Origin: DATLGB01 sp963724135
GTDB taxonomy: Bacteria; Actinomycetota; Thermoleophilia; Solirubrobacterales; Solirubrobacteraceae
Length of the DNA stretch: 64,000 nt
Assembly: GCA_963724135.1 (NCBI GenBank)
Contig: CAVRTA010000002.1
Location: forward strand, 310,001-374,000
Reading direction: 5' to 3'
Under the pieces are notes generated by a model. The model saw only the letters and a program-made list of their open reading frames with translations, searched no databases and had not been told where the DNA came from. Below, one piece after another: positions 36,669 through 45,983 of the stretch; position 1 is the first letter of the stretch; each line of letters opens with the position of its first letter. Position numbers and translations under genes: made by a program.

Positions 36669-39600
36669 CTATTCGATCCGGAAGGCGCCGCGCATCCACG
36701 GGTGGATGCGGCAGAAGTAGGTGTACAGGCCGGGCGCGAGGTCCGGCGGGGTCTCGGCCACCGGGTTCGGGCTGCCGCCGTCGATGACGTCGTAGCCGAG
36801 CGTCCCGGAATCCCACGCCCCGTCGGCGTGCGGGTAGTTGGCCACGTAGCGGCCGTTGCACGGCCACGGGCAGGTGGTCACCGAGTGGCGGATGTTGGCC
36901 GCCTGGTCGGCGTTGAAGAAGGTGATCTTCTCGCCCCGCTTGACCGACGGAATCTGCGTCCCGGTTGAGGCCGAGCGGTCGCCCGGCACGTACTGGAAGT
37001 TGACGATGTCGACCTGGTTTGAGTTGACGAACGCGGTCGCGGGCGGCGGCTTCTCGGCCTTCTCGCAGGGCTCCTGGCCCCAGCGCACGCCGCAGAAGTG
37101 GTCCTTGTGGCCCCAGGCCCGGTTCGGCACTCCCTCGGTGGGGTCGCGCACGGTGCGCCTCGCCTTGCCGACGACGTACGGCTTGCAACGGCCGATCGGC
37201 TTCTGCTCGTAATCGAAATAGAAGCCGGCGTGGATCATCGCCGTGTACCACGCCCACTTCTTGTTGGAGTAGTTGCCGCTGATGCGGATGCGGTCGCCCT
37301 TGTGCAGCGGCGCGCGCCAGGCCGGGTGGGTGACCTCGGTCTGGTAGTCCTCCGAGAACGGCGCGTTGCGGTTGATGACGTCGGAGTGCAGCAACAGCGT
37401 CCCGCCGTAGCCGCGACTGCGGGCATCGGGCGCGCACGGGTTCTCCTTCGACCCGTAGTTCTCCATGATCACGTCGGTCCCGCCCGGGTGCAGATGGCCG
37501 CCGGTGCCGATGATCGTGCCGTCGCGCGGGGCGACCCACTCGATCGCGCACGCGTCCTTGCCCTCGTTGCGGCGCGCGCAGTCCTTGACGTACTCCCACT
37601 TGCCGTCGCCGTCCGCCTGGCGCGGGACGTCGAAGGTGCGCCCCATCAGCATGCCGGCGACGTCGTGGTAGGGCCGCTTGTTGAGCGTCTCCAGCTCGGC
37701 GCGCGTGCCGTGCTCGAAGGTCACGTCGAGCACGATGTAGACCGCCATCGGCTCGGCGGTCTTGTTGTGAAGCATGTAGATGACCGTCTGGTTGCGCCCG
37801 GCAGGCAGGAAGTTGCCGTACACAGGGCCCTTGGGATCGGCGGCCGTCCGGCGCGTGAAGTCGGCGCGCGTCTCCTCGTCGCCGTTGCCGAACACCCACT
37901 CGTGCGTGCCGTCCCCGGTCTGGTTGAAGTAGTTGTCCTCGGCGTTGCCGGGGTCGAAGCCGAACCAGTGCGCGTGGTGGATGTGCGCCTCGGTGTGCAT
38001 CGGTGACGACAGGTCCTCGACGCGGCGCATCTCCGGCTCGAGCGAGATCAGGAAGCCGTTGAAGCTCGGCAACTCGAGATCGACGCGATTGGCGTCCCAG
38101 CCAGGCGGGATCGTGTACGGGCCGTAGTAGAGCGACAGGCGCTCGCGCGTGCCGGCGGGCTTGGGGATGTAGCGGTCGCCACGCTGCCGGACCGCCTTGA
38201 GCAGCGCGCCGCCGCGCCCCTGGCGGTGCTCGTGCTGCTCGGGCTGCTGCTCCTGGGACCCGCTCGAGTTCTGCCGCTTGCGCTTGCGCTTCTTGCATGC
38301 CTTGCGCGCCTTGCGCTTGCTCGCCTTGCCGCCCCTGCGCGCGGCCCTGCGCGCCTTGCGGCAGCGCTTGCGAGCCTTCGCCTTCTTGTTCTTCTTTGCG
38401 TGCTGGCGGTCCAGGTACTCATCCGGGTCGGCCTCGGGCTGCTCGAACCAGTGGTCGGCGGACTGGAAGAGCTCGTCGCCGCGCAGCGGCCGGTAGGCGG
38501 CGATGTAGCCCGAGGATCCCTGCAGCCCGATCGCGGTGAAGACGGTGCCGCCGGCGATCGAGACGCCGCCCCAGCTCGGCGACCCGAGCGGGATCCGCGA
38601 CAGCACGGCGCCGGTGCCGGCCTCGCGTGCGACCAGGAAGCCGCTCATGTCGTTCGTCCACACGACCCCGTTGGCGACCGCCGTGGCGCCGAACTTCAGC
38701 GGGCCCCCATCGCTCGACACCCACGCCGGGCTGCCGTCCATGTTGAGTGCCCACTGCTCGCCGCCGATCGTGTCGGGGCCGTAGATGCGCTCCCCGTCGG
38801 TGGCGGTCGAGCCGATGATGCCGCCGACCTGCGCGCCCGGGCCGATCATGGTGCTCCACTTCGGCTTGAGCGTCTTGCGATCGAGCGCCCAGTAGACGCC
38901 GGACTTCTGGCCCTCCCCGACGAGCCCGCCGGGCAGCAGCTGCGGCGAGGCGCCGAAGTCGTAGTCGGGCCCGGCGCCCGCGTTCTCGGTGCCGTTCCAG
39001 ACGTCGCCCGGCGTGGCCTGGAACTTGGCCACGATCCTGCCGGTCTTCAGCGACAAAGCGAGGACCGCGTCGGTCGTGTCGGCGGCGGGCGCGTGGTAGG
39101 CGTTGCCCGTCCCGACATACAGGCGCCCGAGCTTGGGGTCGATCGCCGGCGTCGTCCACACCGAGCCGCCGTCGTGCTTGTCGGGAACGGTGAGCGTGTT
39201 CCACACGATCCGGCCGGTCTTGGCGTTGAGGGCGACGACCTGCCCGCGCACGTTGACGTCCGGCTCGTTGAGCTCGCCGTAGAGCGCCGAGACGCCGATG
39301 TAGACGCGGTTCTTGTAGACGGTCGGGCTGCCGTAGGTGTCGGAGTCCTTCTGGAACGAGACGGTCGACTTCCACAGCTCGCGTCCGGTCTTCAGCGACA
39401 GCGCGGCGATCTTGGGCTCGTGGGTCTTGGCGAGCGGGACGTAGACGCGCTTGCCGTCGGTCGCCACCGTCCCGTTGATCGGTATGTGCGAGTGGTAGCG
39501 CCACTTCTGCTGGCCCGTCGCCGCGTCGAGCGCATACACGCTGCCCCCGAACGAGCCCGTGATCACGAGGCCGTCCGCCACGACCGGCGTCCCGGTGAAG

Positions 39601-40181
39601 TCGCCGTCGTTGGAGTAGAAGCTCCAGGCGACGCCCATGTTCAGCGCCTCGGCCGGAGACGGTGCGTCGGCGCCGCCGTCACGCGAGTTCCCGACGTCGT
39701 GCCCGTACAGCGGCCAGCTGTCGTCACCGATCCGCGCTTGCGTGGCGCGCGGCCAGATGTCGACGGGATCCGGCCCGGCGCCCGCACCCGCGAGGCCCGT
39801 GACGCTGCTCGGGTCGGTCGGTGAGGGAGTGCCGCCACCGCCCTCGGTCACGTTGACCGTCCCCTGCATCCACGAGTGCAGCGAGCAGTGGAAGCCGTAC
39901 GAGCCGGCCCCGAGCTTCTCCGCACCCTTCACCGGCGCCGACTCGCCGGCCCCGACCAGCTCGCTCTTGAAGCCCTGGCCCACGATGTCGTGCTTGGCCA
40001 GCGTGTCGAGGTTGTGGAAGACGAGCGTGTCGCCCGTGGCCATCGTCACCAGGGGCGTCGCGTAGGTCATCGCGGCGGCGTAGGCGTCGCGCTGCTCGGC
40101 GGCGGCGGTCGCGGGCAGCACCAGACACAGCGCGGTCACCAGGGCGCCTACGACCCGCGGACAGGCTGGCCGCCTCCGCAT
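36669..40181 (-). CDS. Secreted cupredoxin / PQQ-propeller / copper-monooxygenase-like / cupredoxin fusion
   Basis: 1170 residues with a signal peptide (about 1-28). Domain 1 (about 30-113) is a cupredoxin with H64, C99, H102 and M105 as type-1 copper ligands. Domain 2 (about 150-570) is a PQQ-type beta-propeller with repeated W-motif blades (ALDAATGQQKWRY, ALSLKTGRELWKS, ALNAKTGRIVWNT). A Lys/Arg/Cys-rich linker (595-640) follows. Domain 3 (about 680-1010) has HIHHAHW (733-739) and GGHLHPGG (894-901), metal-site patterns like those of peptidylglycine/dopamine-type copper monooxygenases. Domain 4 (about 1050-1170) is a second cupredoxin with H1099, C1157, H1160 and M1163. The whole should act outside the cell as a multi-copper redox enzyme; the substrate is unknown. 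Gene symbols for single domains do not apply. Confidence 0.85.
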   Translation of the reverse strand: MRRRPACPRVVGALVTALCLVLPATAAAEQRDAYAAAMTYATPLVTMATGDTLVFHNLDTLAKHDIVGQGFKSELVGAGESAPVKGAEKLGAGSYGFHCSLHSWMQGTVNVTEGGGGTPSPTDPSSVTGLAGAGAGPDPVDIWPRATQARIGDDSWPLYGHDVGNSRDGGADAPSPAEALNMGVAWSFYSNDGDFTGTPVVADGLVITGSFGGSVYALDAATGQQKWRYHSHIPINGTVATDGKRVYVPLAKTHEPKIAALSLKTGRELWKSTVSFQKDSDTYGSPTVYKNRVYIGVSALYGELNEPDVNVRGQVVALNAKTGRIVWNTLTVPDKHDGGSVWTTPAIDPKLGRLYVGTGNAYHAPAADTTDAVLALSLKTGRIVAKFQATPGDVWNGTENAGAGPDYDFGASPQLLPGGLVGEGQKSGVYWALDRKTLKPKWSTMIGPGAQVGGIIGSTATDGERIYGPDTIGGEQWALNMDGSPAWVSSDGGPLKFGATAVANGVVWTNDMSGFLVAREAGTGAVLSRIPLGSPSWGGVSIAGGTVFTAIGLQGSSGYIAAYRPLRGDELFQSADHWFEQPEADPDEYLDRQHAKKNKKAKARKRCRKARRAARRGGKASKRKARKACKKRKRKRQNSSGSQEQQPEQHEHRQGRGGALLKAVRQRGDRYIPKPAGTRERLSLYYGPYTIPPGWDANRVDLELPSFNGFLISLEPEMRRVEDLSSPMHTEAHIHHAHWFGFDPGNAEDNYFNQTGDGTHEWVFGNGDEETRADFTRRTAADPKGPVYGNFLPAGRNQTVIYMLHNKTAEPMAVYIVLDVTFEHGTRAELETLNKRPYHDVAGMLMGRTFDVPRQADGDGKWEYVKDCARRNEGKDACAIEWVAPRDGTIIGTGGHLHPGGTDVIMENYGSKENPCAPDARSRGYGGTLLLHSDVINRNAPFSEDYQTEVTHPAWRAPLHKGDRIRISGNYSNKKWAWYTAMIHAGFYFDYEQKPIGRCKPYVVGKARRTVRDPTEGVPNRAWGHKDHFCGVRWGQEPCEKAEKPPPATAFVNSNQVDIVNFQYVPGDRSASTGTQIPSVKRGEKITFFNADQAANIRHSVTTCPWPCNGRYVANYPHADGAWDSGTLGYDVIDGGSPNPVAETPPDLAPGLYTYFCRIHPWMRGAFRIE

Positions 40182-40264
40182 TCCCGTACAGGGTTACCCG
40201 AACGCGCGCGTTTTTCAACTGGGAACCGACACACGGAGCTGGTCAAACCTGCTTACCTTTCGCC

Positions 40265-43021
40265 GTGCCGTACGACGTCCGGGCCATTGCGGCCATCGCC
40301 GCCCTGGTCTGCCTCATCCTGGCTCCCGTGCTCACGCTCCTCGGCGGGCAGACTCGCGCGGCGGCGGCCGCCGCCTGCCCGGGAGAGCAGGTGATCGAGG
40401 GCGAGCGCGGGACGTGGACGATCCACTCCGGCCCGGTCTTCGGCGAGGGCGGCAGCGAGATCTCCGATTTCACGATCGACACGGCGTCCCCGGCGAAGGG
40501 CTATGCCACCAACGGAGCGGTCGTGATGCGCACGCTCGACGACGGCTGCAGCTGGCAGGAGGTCTACCGGTTGCCGCAGCGGCTGCCGGAGACGACTCCG
40601 GTCGAGCTCTCGCGGATCGACCGGCTGACCGCGCGCGGGGGTGTGGTCATCGCCGTCATCGACGCGCTGCAGGGCTCCGGGGCGGCGACGCTGGTCACGC
40701 GCTCTCCCGATGGCGGCGACTCCTGGGACGCGGTGTCGCTGCTGCCCGGGGCGCCCGGCGACGTCACCTTCGGCAACGCCGGCAACGTGTGGGTCGGGGC
40801 CGGCCCGGTCGTTCATCGCTCGGAGAACTTCGGGAGTACGTTCACGGCGACGAGCCCGCTCCCGGAGGAGCGGCGCGTCGAGCACCTCGCGGCCGGCCAC
40901 CTGACCGCGAACGTGGTCTGGGCGAAGGTCGCCGGCGGCGCCGCCTACCGCACCGTCGACGGCGGCCAGAGCTGGGAGCCCTTTGCGGACCACACCGCGG
41001 CCGCGGGCCCCGCCCTGGGCGATATCGGCAATCCCGGGCTGATGCGGGTCACCTTCCTCAAGACCGATCCGCAGTCGCGAGCGCTCACGGGCATCGCGTA
41101 CTCGCAGAACAACGGCGGCAGTTGGCAGCACTTCGGTGCCGAGTCCGTCGCCGGGACGGTCGGCGCGTTCGAGTCCCTCGCGGCCCTGAGCCGCCACGAC
41201 GAGGTCGCGGTGACGACGCGCGACCCGGCCGGCAAGGGCAACGACGGCGTCTACGTCTGGAACAGCCTGCTGCGCAAGCTGGTCAGCATCGACGAGTTCG
41301 GGCTCGCCCCGCTGCGGCTCTCGCAGGCCGAGACCAGGCCGGAGGAGTTCCCGCACTTCCACTTCTTCGACGCCAGCAGCGTCTACGTGTGGGAGCCGCC
41401 GGTGGGCGGGACGAAGGAGATCCTGCCGCCGGTCCCGAGCCTCGAGCGCCTGCCGCCGCTGCCGCCGGACTCACAAGCGCGCCTGGAGCCCGCCGGCGGC
41501 GAGGTCCGTGTCCGCGCCGGGCAGTCGAGGACCATCGCCTATGAGCTCAGGCTGCCGTCGCGCAGCGCGCAGATCGACACCTTCTTCCTGCTCGACACGA
41601 GCACGTCGACTGAGGGGTACATCGACGGCCTGCGCGTCGGGCTGCCGCAGATCGCGCTCGGCTTCGCGGTCGCCGGCATCGACGCCAAGTACGGGCTCGG
41701 CGAGTACCAGGACCAGTCGAACCCGCTGCACCCGCGCTACGACCGCCTGGCCGCGATCGGTCCTGCCGACCTGCTCCGCCAGGCGCTGGCGAGGATCAAG
41801 ACGGCGGGCGGGGAGGAGCCCGGCTACACCGCGGTCGCCGAGGCGCTGACCGGCCGCGGCATCCCGCACCCCAGGTCCGGCGCCCCGGTCGCCCCGCGGC
41901 GTCCCGGCTGGCGGCCGCGGGCGGTGCGGACCATGGTGCTGATAGCGGACGAGTCCTTCGCGCGCGATCCCTACGGTGCCGACCGCGATCGCGCGGTGGC
42001 GGCGATCAAGAAGTCCGGGGTGCGCTTCATCGGCGTGGTCGTCCGCGATCCCAAGGCGAAGCCGCTCACCGGCCGCTCGGTGCCCGAATGCGGCGAGGTG
42101 ATCGCCAAGCCGACGCTGTCGATCGGCGGCGCCCTCGGCGCCCCGCGGCTGCGCTGCCAGCTCGAGGACCTCGCGCGCGCGGCAGGGACGCTGGCGCCGG
42201 CCGGCGGGACCGACTGCGACGGCGACGGGTCGGTGGACGTCGCCGCCGGGCAGCCGCTCGTGTGCACGCTTTCCGGCGGCGCCAGCGCCGGGATCGTCGC
42301 GGTGGGCGAGCCGCTGCGACGCGTCCTGCTGGCCGTCACCGACGAGCAGCCGGTCGCGCTCGCCTCGTCGGACCCGGCGCATCTCGTCGTCAACCCCGGC
42401 GGCGACTACTCGAAGATCGACATCAAGCGCGTCCAGGGGCTTACGTTCGAGGTGATCTTCGCGTGCGGCGAGAACGACGGCGGCCGCGAGTTCGCCGCCC
42501 GGCTCGAGGGGCTCGTCGCGGGCCGGGGCATTGCCAGCGCGACGCCACGGCTGGTCTGCGAGGCGGTCCCGGCCGCGGCGGCGGCGAAGCCGCGCAAGCC
42601 GAAGCCGCCCGCCCGCGAGCCCCAGCGCGCGCCCGGTCCGGCCCCGGCGCCACCCGCGCCGGTCCCGGCGCCACCCGTGCCGGCCGCCCCGCAGGTGTCC
42701 GCTCCGATCGTGCCGCTGCCGGTCCCTGCTCCCGTCCCGCCGCCCGCGCCGGCGAACGCCCCGGCGCCGGCGAGTGCTCCGGCGAGCGCCCCCGCGGTCG
42801 CGGCCGCCGAGAAGGAGGAGGTGGCACCGGCGATCCGCCTGATCGGGGATGATGAGCCCGAACCGCACGCCGAGCTCGCCTTCTCACGCGTGCTCGGTGC
42901 CGCGGGCGTGCTGTTCGGAGCGGTCGCGCTCTGGCCGCTCCCCCGCCGCACGCCGCCCCCGCTCGCCCGAGTCTCGATTCAGCCAACCACCACCCGGCGC
43001 CGCCGCAGGCGTAGACCATGA
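40265..43021 (+). CDS. Membrane-anchored beta-propeller plus VWA-type surface protein
   Basis: 918 residues from a GTG at 40265 with a signal sequence (about 1-36). Residues about 45-400 form a BNR/YCF48-like propeller with repeats DDGCSWQEVY, PDGGDSWDAV, VDGGQSWEPF and NNGGSWQHF. Residues about 436-610 form an integrin-like VWA domain with the metal site DTSTST (444-449) and the strand TMVLIADESF. A Pro/Ala-rich stalk (about 775-860) and a single C-terminal membrane helix (about 888-905) with an Arg-rich end follow. It should stand on the outer face of the membrane and bind a protein partner. Its stop overlaps the ftsH start (ATGA). Confidence 0.8.
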   Translation: MPYDVRAIAAIAALVCLILAPVLTLLGGQTRAAAAAACPGEQVIEGERGTWTIHSGPVFGEGGSEISDFTIDTASPAKGYATNGAVVMRTLDDGCSWQEVYRLPQRLPETTPVELSRIDRLTARGGVVIAVIDALQGSGAATLVTRSPDGGDSWDAVSLLPGAPGDVTFGNAGNVWVGAGPVVHRSENFGSTFTATSPLPEERRVEHLAAGHLTANVVWAKVAGGAAYRTVDGGQSWEPFADHTAAAGPALGDIGNPGLMRVTFLKTDPQSRALTGIAYSQNNGGSWQHFGAESVAGTVGAFESLAALSRHDEVAVTTRDPAGKGNDGVYVWNSLLRKLVSIDEFGLAPLRLSQAETRPEEFPHFHFFDASSVYVWEPPVGGTKEILPPVPSLERLPPLPPDSQARLEPAGGEVRVRAGQSRTIAYELRLPSRSAQIDTFFLLDTSTSTEGYIDGLRVGLPQIALGFAVAGIDAKYGLGEYQDQSNPLHPRYDRLAAIGPADLLRQALARIKTAGGEEPGYTAVAEALTGRGIPHPRSGAPVAPRRPGWRPRAVRTMVLIADESFARDPYGADRDRAVAAIKKSGVRFIGVVVRDPKAKPLTGRSVPECGEVIAKPTLSIGGALGAPRLRCQLEDLARAAGTLAPAGGTDCDGDGSVDVAAGQPLVCTLSGGASAGIVAVGEPLRRVLLAVTDEQPVALASSDPAHLVVNPGGDYSKIDIKRVQGLTFEVIFACGENDGGREFAARLEGLVAGRGIASATPRLVCEAVPAAAAAKPRKPKPPAREPQRAPGPAPAPPAPVPAPPVPAAPQVSAPIVPLPVPAPVPPPAPANAPAPASAPASAPAVAAAEKEEVAPAIRLIGDDEPEPHAELAFSRVLGAAGVLFGAVALWPLPRRTPPPLARVSIQPTTTRRRRRRRP

Positions 43022-44886
43022 ACACACTTCGACGTCTCACCATCGCGGCGAAAGATCGCGTCCTCCAGTGGCCGGGCTCCGTGCGCGGGCTGCTTGCCGC
43101 GCTGCTGGTCCTGCTGATCGCGCTGGCGATCGCGATCTCCGCGCTCGGTCCTTCCACCAGCGGCCGCGAGGTCGCGCTGTCCGAGCTGCAGTCGCAGGCG
43201 TCGACGAGCCAGGTCAGTCGTGCCGTGCTGCTCGACGAGGACCACGTCATCCAGGGCACCGACTCGAGCGGCAACGCGTTTCACACCGCGTACCCGGCCA
43301 GCGACGCGGTTGCCAGCGCGCTGATCGAGCAGCTCGAGGACGGCGGGGCGACCGTGACCGTCAACCGCCAGGGCGGTAAGGCCGCGCTGCGGCTGATCAC
43401 CACGGCGGTGCTGCCGATCCTGTTGCTGGCCAATCTGTTCGCGCTGCTGTTCGCGGCGCGGCTGGGCACGGGCGCGATGGGGCAGGTGGAGGAGTTCGGG
43501 CGGCTGAACAGCGAGAGCCGCGTCGGCGGCGCGGTGACGTTCAAGGACGTCGCCGGCGCCGAGGAGGCGCGCGAGGAGCTCCAGGAGGTCGTCGACTACC
43601 TGAGCAACCCCGAGCGCTACGCGATCGTCGGCGCGGTCCCTCCCAAGGGCGTTCTGCTGCACGGGCCGCCGGGCGTCGGCAAGACGCTTTTGGCGAAGGC
43701 AGTGGCGGGCGAGGCGGGCGTGCCGTTCTTCTCGGTCGCGGGCGCGGAGTTCGTCGAGTCGCTCGTCGGCGTCGGCGCGGCGCGCGTGCGTGACCTGTTC
43801 GCGAAGGTGCGCGCGGAGGCGCCCGCGATCCTCTTCATCGACGAGCTCGACGCGGCGGCGCGCCGGCGCGGCGCCTCGGGGGGCGGCGGCAACGAGGAGC
43901 GCGACCAGACGCTCAACCAGATGCTCGTCGAGATCGACGGCTTCGACGTCTCCGAGGGCATCGTCGTGATCGCGGCCACCAACCGCCCGGACATCCTCGA
44001 CCCCGCGCTGCTGCGCCCGGGTCGCTTCGACCGCCACGTGCTGATCGACCGTCCGGACGTGCACCGGCGGGAGGCGATCCTGCGGCTGCACGCCCGCAAG
44101 CGCCCCGTCGACTCGAGCGTCGACTTCGAGGATCTGGCGAAGCGCACCCCGGGCTTCACCGGCGCCGACCTCGCGAACGTGCTCAACGAGGCGGCGCTGC
44201 TGACGATCCGCGGCGGGCGCGAGCGCATCGACAGCCACACGCTGTCGGAGGCGGTCCAGCGCGTCCTTGCGGGTCCCCAGCGCCGCGGCCACCTCCTCAG
44301 CGATGAGGAGCGCCGGCGGGTGGCGTGCCACGAGGCCGGCCACGCGGTCGTCGCGGCGCTGCTCGGGCAGGGCGACAAGGTCCACCGGCTGTCGATCGTC
44401 GCGCGCGGCCGCGGGCTCGGGACATCGGCGATGGAGCGCGAGGATGCCGAGACCATCCGCACCCGGACGCAGCTGCGCCACAAGCTCGCGATCACCATGG
44501 CCGGCGGGGTGGCCGAGGAGCTCGTCTTCGGCGAGGCCTCGACCGGCTCCGAGGACGACCTCGAGCACGCGACCGAGCTCGCGCGCCAGATGGCCGGCCG
44601 CTACGGCCTCGCCGACGAGGTCGGCACGGTCTCGCTGCTGTCCGTCGGCAATGGGCACCTGGGCAGCGTCGAGGACTCGTTCGGCGTCTCCGAGTCGCTG
44701 TGGTCGACCTTCGACGCGGCGGTGCGGCGACTGCTCGACGAGGCGCGCGAGGCGGCGCAGGTGCTGCTCTCGGAGTCCTCGCAGGCGCACTCGTCACTGA
44801 CGGAGCTCCTGCTGGCCGAGGAGGCGCTCGAGGGAGCGCAGCTGCACGACGCGCTGCCGCCGCCGCGCGTCGCCCAGCGCGCGTGA
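43018..44886 (+). CDS. ftsH: FtsH-type ATP-dependent zinc protease
   Basis: 622 residues; two N-terminal membrane helices (about 24-45 and 128-147) around an external domain, then AAA (Walker A GPPGVGKT 216-223, Walker B ILFIDE 271-276, SRH near 320-340) and the M41 protease domain with HEAGH (438-442) and the third zinc ligand in SEDDLEH (Asp513/514). It degrades membrane and unfolded proteins. The translational coupling to a VWA surface protein upstream and an MmgE/PrpD gene downstream (both by ATGA/GTGA) is unusual for ftsH. The genome may have another, housekeeping FtsH; this cannot be judged from the window. Confidence 0.94.
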   Translation: MNTLRRLTIAAKDRVLQWPGSVRGLLAALLVLLIALAIAISALGPSTSGREVALSELQSQASTSQVSRAVLLDEDHVIQGTDSSGNAFHTAYPASDAVASALIEQLEDGGATVTVNRQGGKAALRLITTAVLPILLLANLFALLFAARLGTGAMGQVEEFGRLNSESRVGGAVTFKDVAGAEEAREELQEVVDYLSNPERYAIVGAVPPKGVLLHGPPGVGKTLLAKAVAGEAGVPFFSVAGAEFVESLVGVGAARVRDLFAKVRAEAPAILFIDELDAAARRRGASGGGGNEERDQTLNQMLVEIDGFDVSEGIVVIAATNRPDILDPALLRPGRFDRHVLIDRPDVHRREAILRLHARKRPVDSSVDFEDLAKRTPGFTGADLANVLNEAALLTIRGGRERIDSHTLSEAVQRVLAGPQRRGHLLSDEERRRVACHEAGHAVVAALLGQGDKVHRLSIVARGRGLGTSAMEREDAETIRTRTQLRHKLAITMAGGVAEELVFGEASTGSEDDLEHATELARQMAGRYGLADEVGTVSLLSVGNGHLGSVEDSFGVSESLWSTFDAAVRRLLDEAREAAQVLLSESSQAHSSLTELLLAEEALEGAQLHDALPPPRVAQRA

Positions 44887-45983
44887 TCGCCACCGAGCTC
44901 GCCGAATGGGCGGTCGGCTACGAGCCGACACCCGACGACCTCGCGCTCGCCGACGCTGCCCTCCGCGACACCCTCGCCGTCATCCACGCCGCCGTCACAA
45001 ACGGGTCCGTCCCTTTTGTGAAGCATTCCGGCTCCGGCTTCACAAAAGGGACGGACCCGTTTATGAAGTGGGAGGCGGTGGCAGCGCATGTGCTCGACTA
45101 CGACGATCTGCATCTGGCGTCCACCGCGCACATCTCGGCGGTGTGCGTCCCGGTGGCGCGGGCGGTCGGAGGCGGTGCGCGCGTGTACCTCGTGGCGGCG
45201 GGTGTGATGGCGCGGCTGGGCACGGCGCTCGGCTGGGCGCACTACGCGCGCGGCTGGCACGCGACGTGCACGGCCGGCGCGCCGGCCGCGGCGGCGGGGG
45301 CGGCGGTCGCGCAGGGCGCCGGCGCCGAGGGGGTCGCCACCGCGATGGCGCTCGCCGTGCCCGCGGCCGGTGGCGTCCAGCGCGCCTTCGGCACCGACGC
45401 CAAGTCGCTTCAGGTCGGCTTCGCCGTCGACGCCGGCCTGCGCGCCGCCGAGTTCGCCGCGGCCGGCGCCTCCGCCGATCGCGGTGCGCTGGACCAGTGG
45501 TTCGAGCTCGTCGGCGGCGAACGTGAGGTCGACCTCGGCGGTCCCGCGATCCCGGACGGACTCGCGGTCAAGGTCTATCCGTGCTGCTACGCGCTCCAGC
45601 GCCCGATCGCGGCGGCCCGTCAGCTCGGCGCCACGCCCGCCGGGCGCATCCGTGTCCGCACGCCGGCATCGAGCGTGCAGCCGCTGCTTCACTCCCGGCC
45701 CCGCACCGGGCTCGAGGGCAAGTTCTCGCTCGAGTACGGGATCGCCGCGACGCTGCTCGACGGCGTGCCCGGCTTCGGCAGCTTCAGCGATGCCGGCGTC
45801 GCCCGTCCCGAGGCGCAGGCACTGATCGACCGCATCGACGTCGAGATCGAACCGGGCGGCGACGGCCTGCTCGCGGGCGCCTTCACGATCGGCGACGTCA
45901 CGCTGGCCGAGCCGCCGCGCTACGACGAGGCGACCAAGCTCGCGCTGTGCGGTGCCGACCACCTGGCCGGCGAGCGCTGGTGA
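44883..45983 (+). CDS. MmgE/PrpD family protein carrying an in-frame REP pair
   Basis: 366 residues from a GTG overlapping the ftsH stop. The body (EAVAAHVLDYDDLHLASTAH, CVPVARAVGGGARVYLVAAG, ALGWAHYARGWHATCTAG) matches the MmgE/PrpD family, whose members include 2-methylcitrate dehydratase. Residues 39-62 (TNGSVPFVKHSGSGFTKG and on to PFMK) are encoded by an inverted pair of REP-like repeats sitting where the family normally has a variable linker; the frame stays open. The protein is therefore predicted to be intact but with a foreign linker. Catalytic competence and substrate are uncertain; its end overlaps the convergent SGNH gene by 64 bp. Confidence 0.78.
   Translation: MIATELAEWAVGYEPTPDDLALADAALRDTLAVIHAAVTNGSVPFVKHSGSGFTKGTDPFMKWEAVAAHVLDYDDLHLASTAHISAVCVPVARAVGGGARVYLVAAGVMARLGTALGWAHYARGWHATCTAGAPAAAAGAAVAQGAGAEGVATAMALAVPAAGGVQRAFGTDAKSLQVGFAVDAGLRAAEFAAAGASADRGALDQWFELVGGEREVDLGGPAIPDGLAVKVYPCCYALQRPIAAARQLGATPAGRIRVRTPASSVQPLLHSRPRTGLEGKFSLEYGIAATLLDGVPGFGSFSDAGVARPEAQALIDRIDVEIEPGGDGLLAGAFTIGDVTLAEPPRYDEATKLALCGADHLAGERW
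44994..45068. repeat. Inverted pair of REP-like hairpins (BIME-like) inside a gene
   Basis: Left unit (44996-45022): TCACAAACGGG, loop TCCGT, CCCTTTTGTGA. Right unit (about 45038-45068): TTCACAAAAGGG, loop ACGGA, CCCGTTTATGAA. The right unit is close to the reverse complement of the left, and a 16-nt spacer (about CATTCCGGCTCCGGC) separates them, as in bacterial BIMEs. The units match the hairpin at 20939-20969. The pair is translated as part of the MmgE/PrpD gene. Confidence 0.82.
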
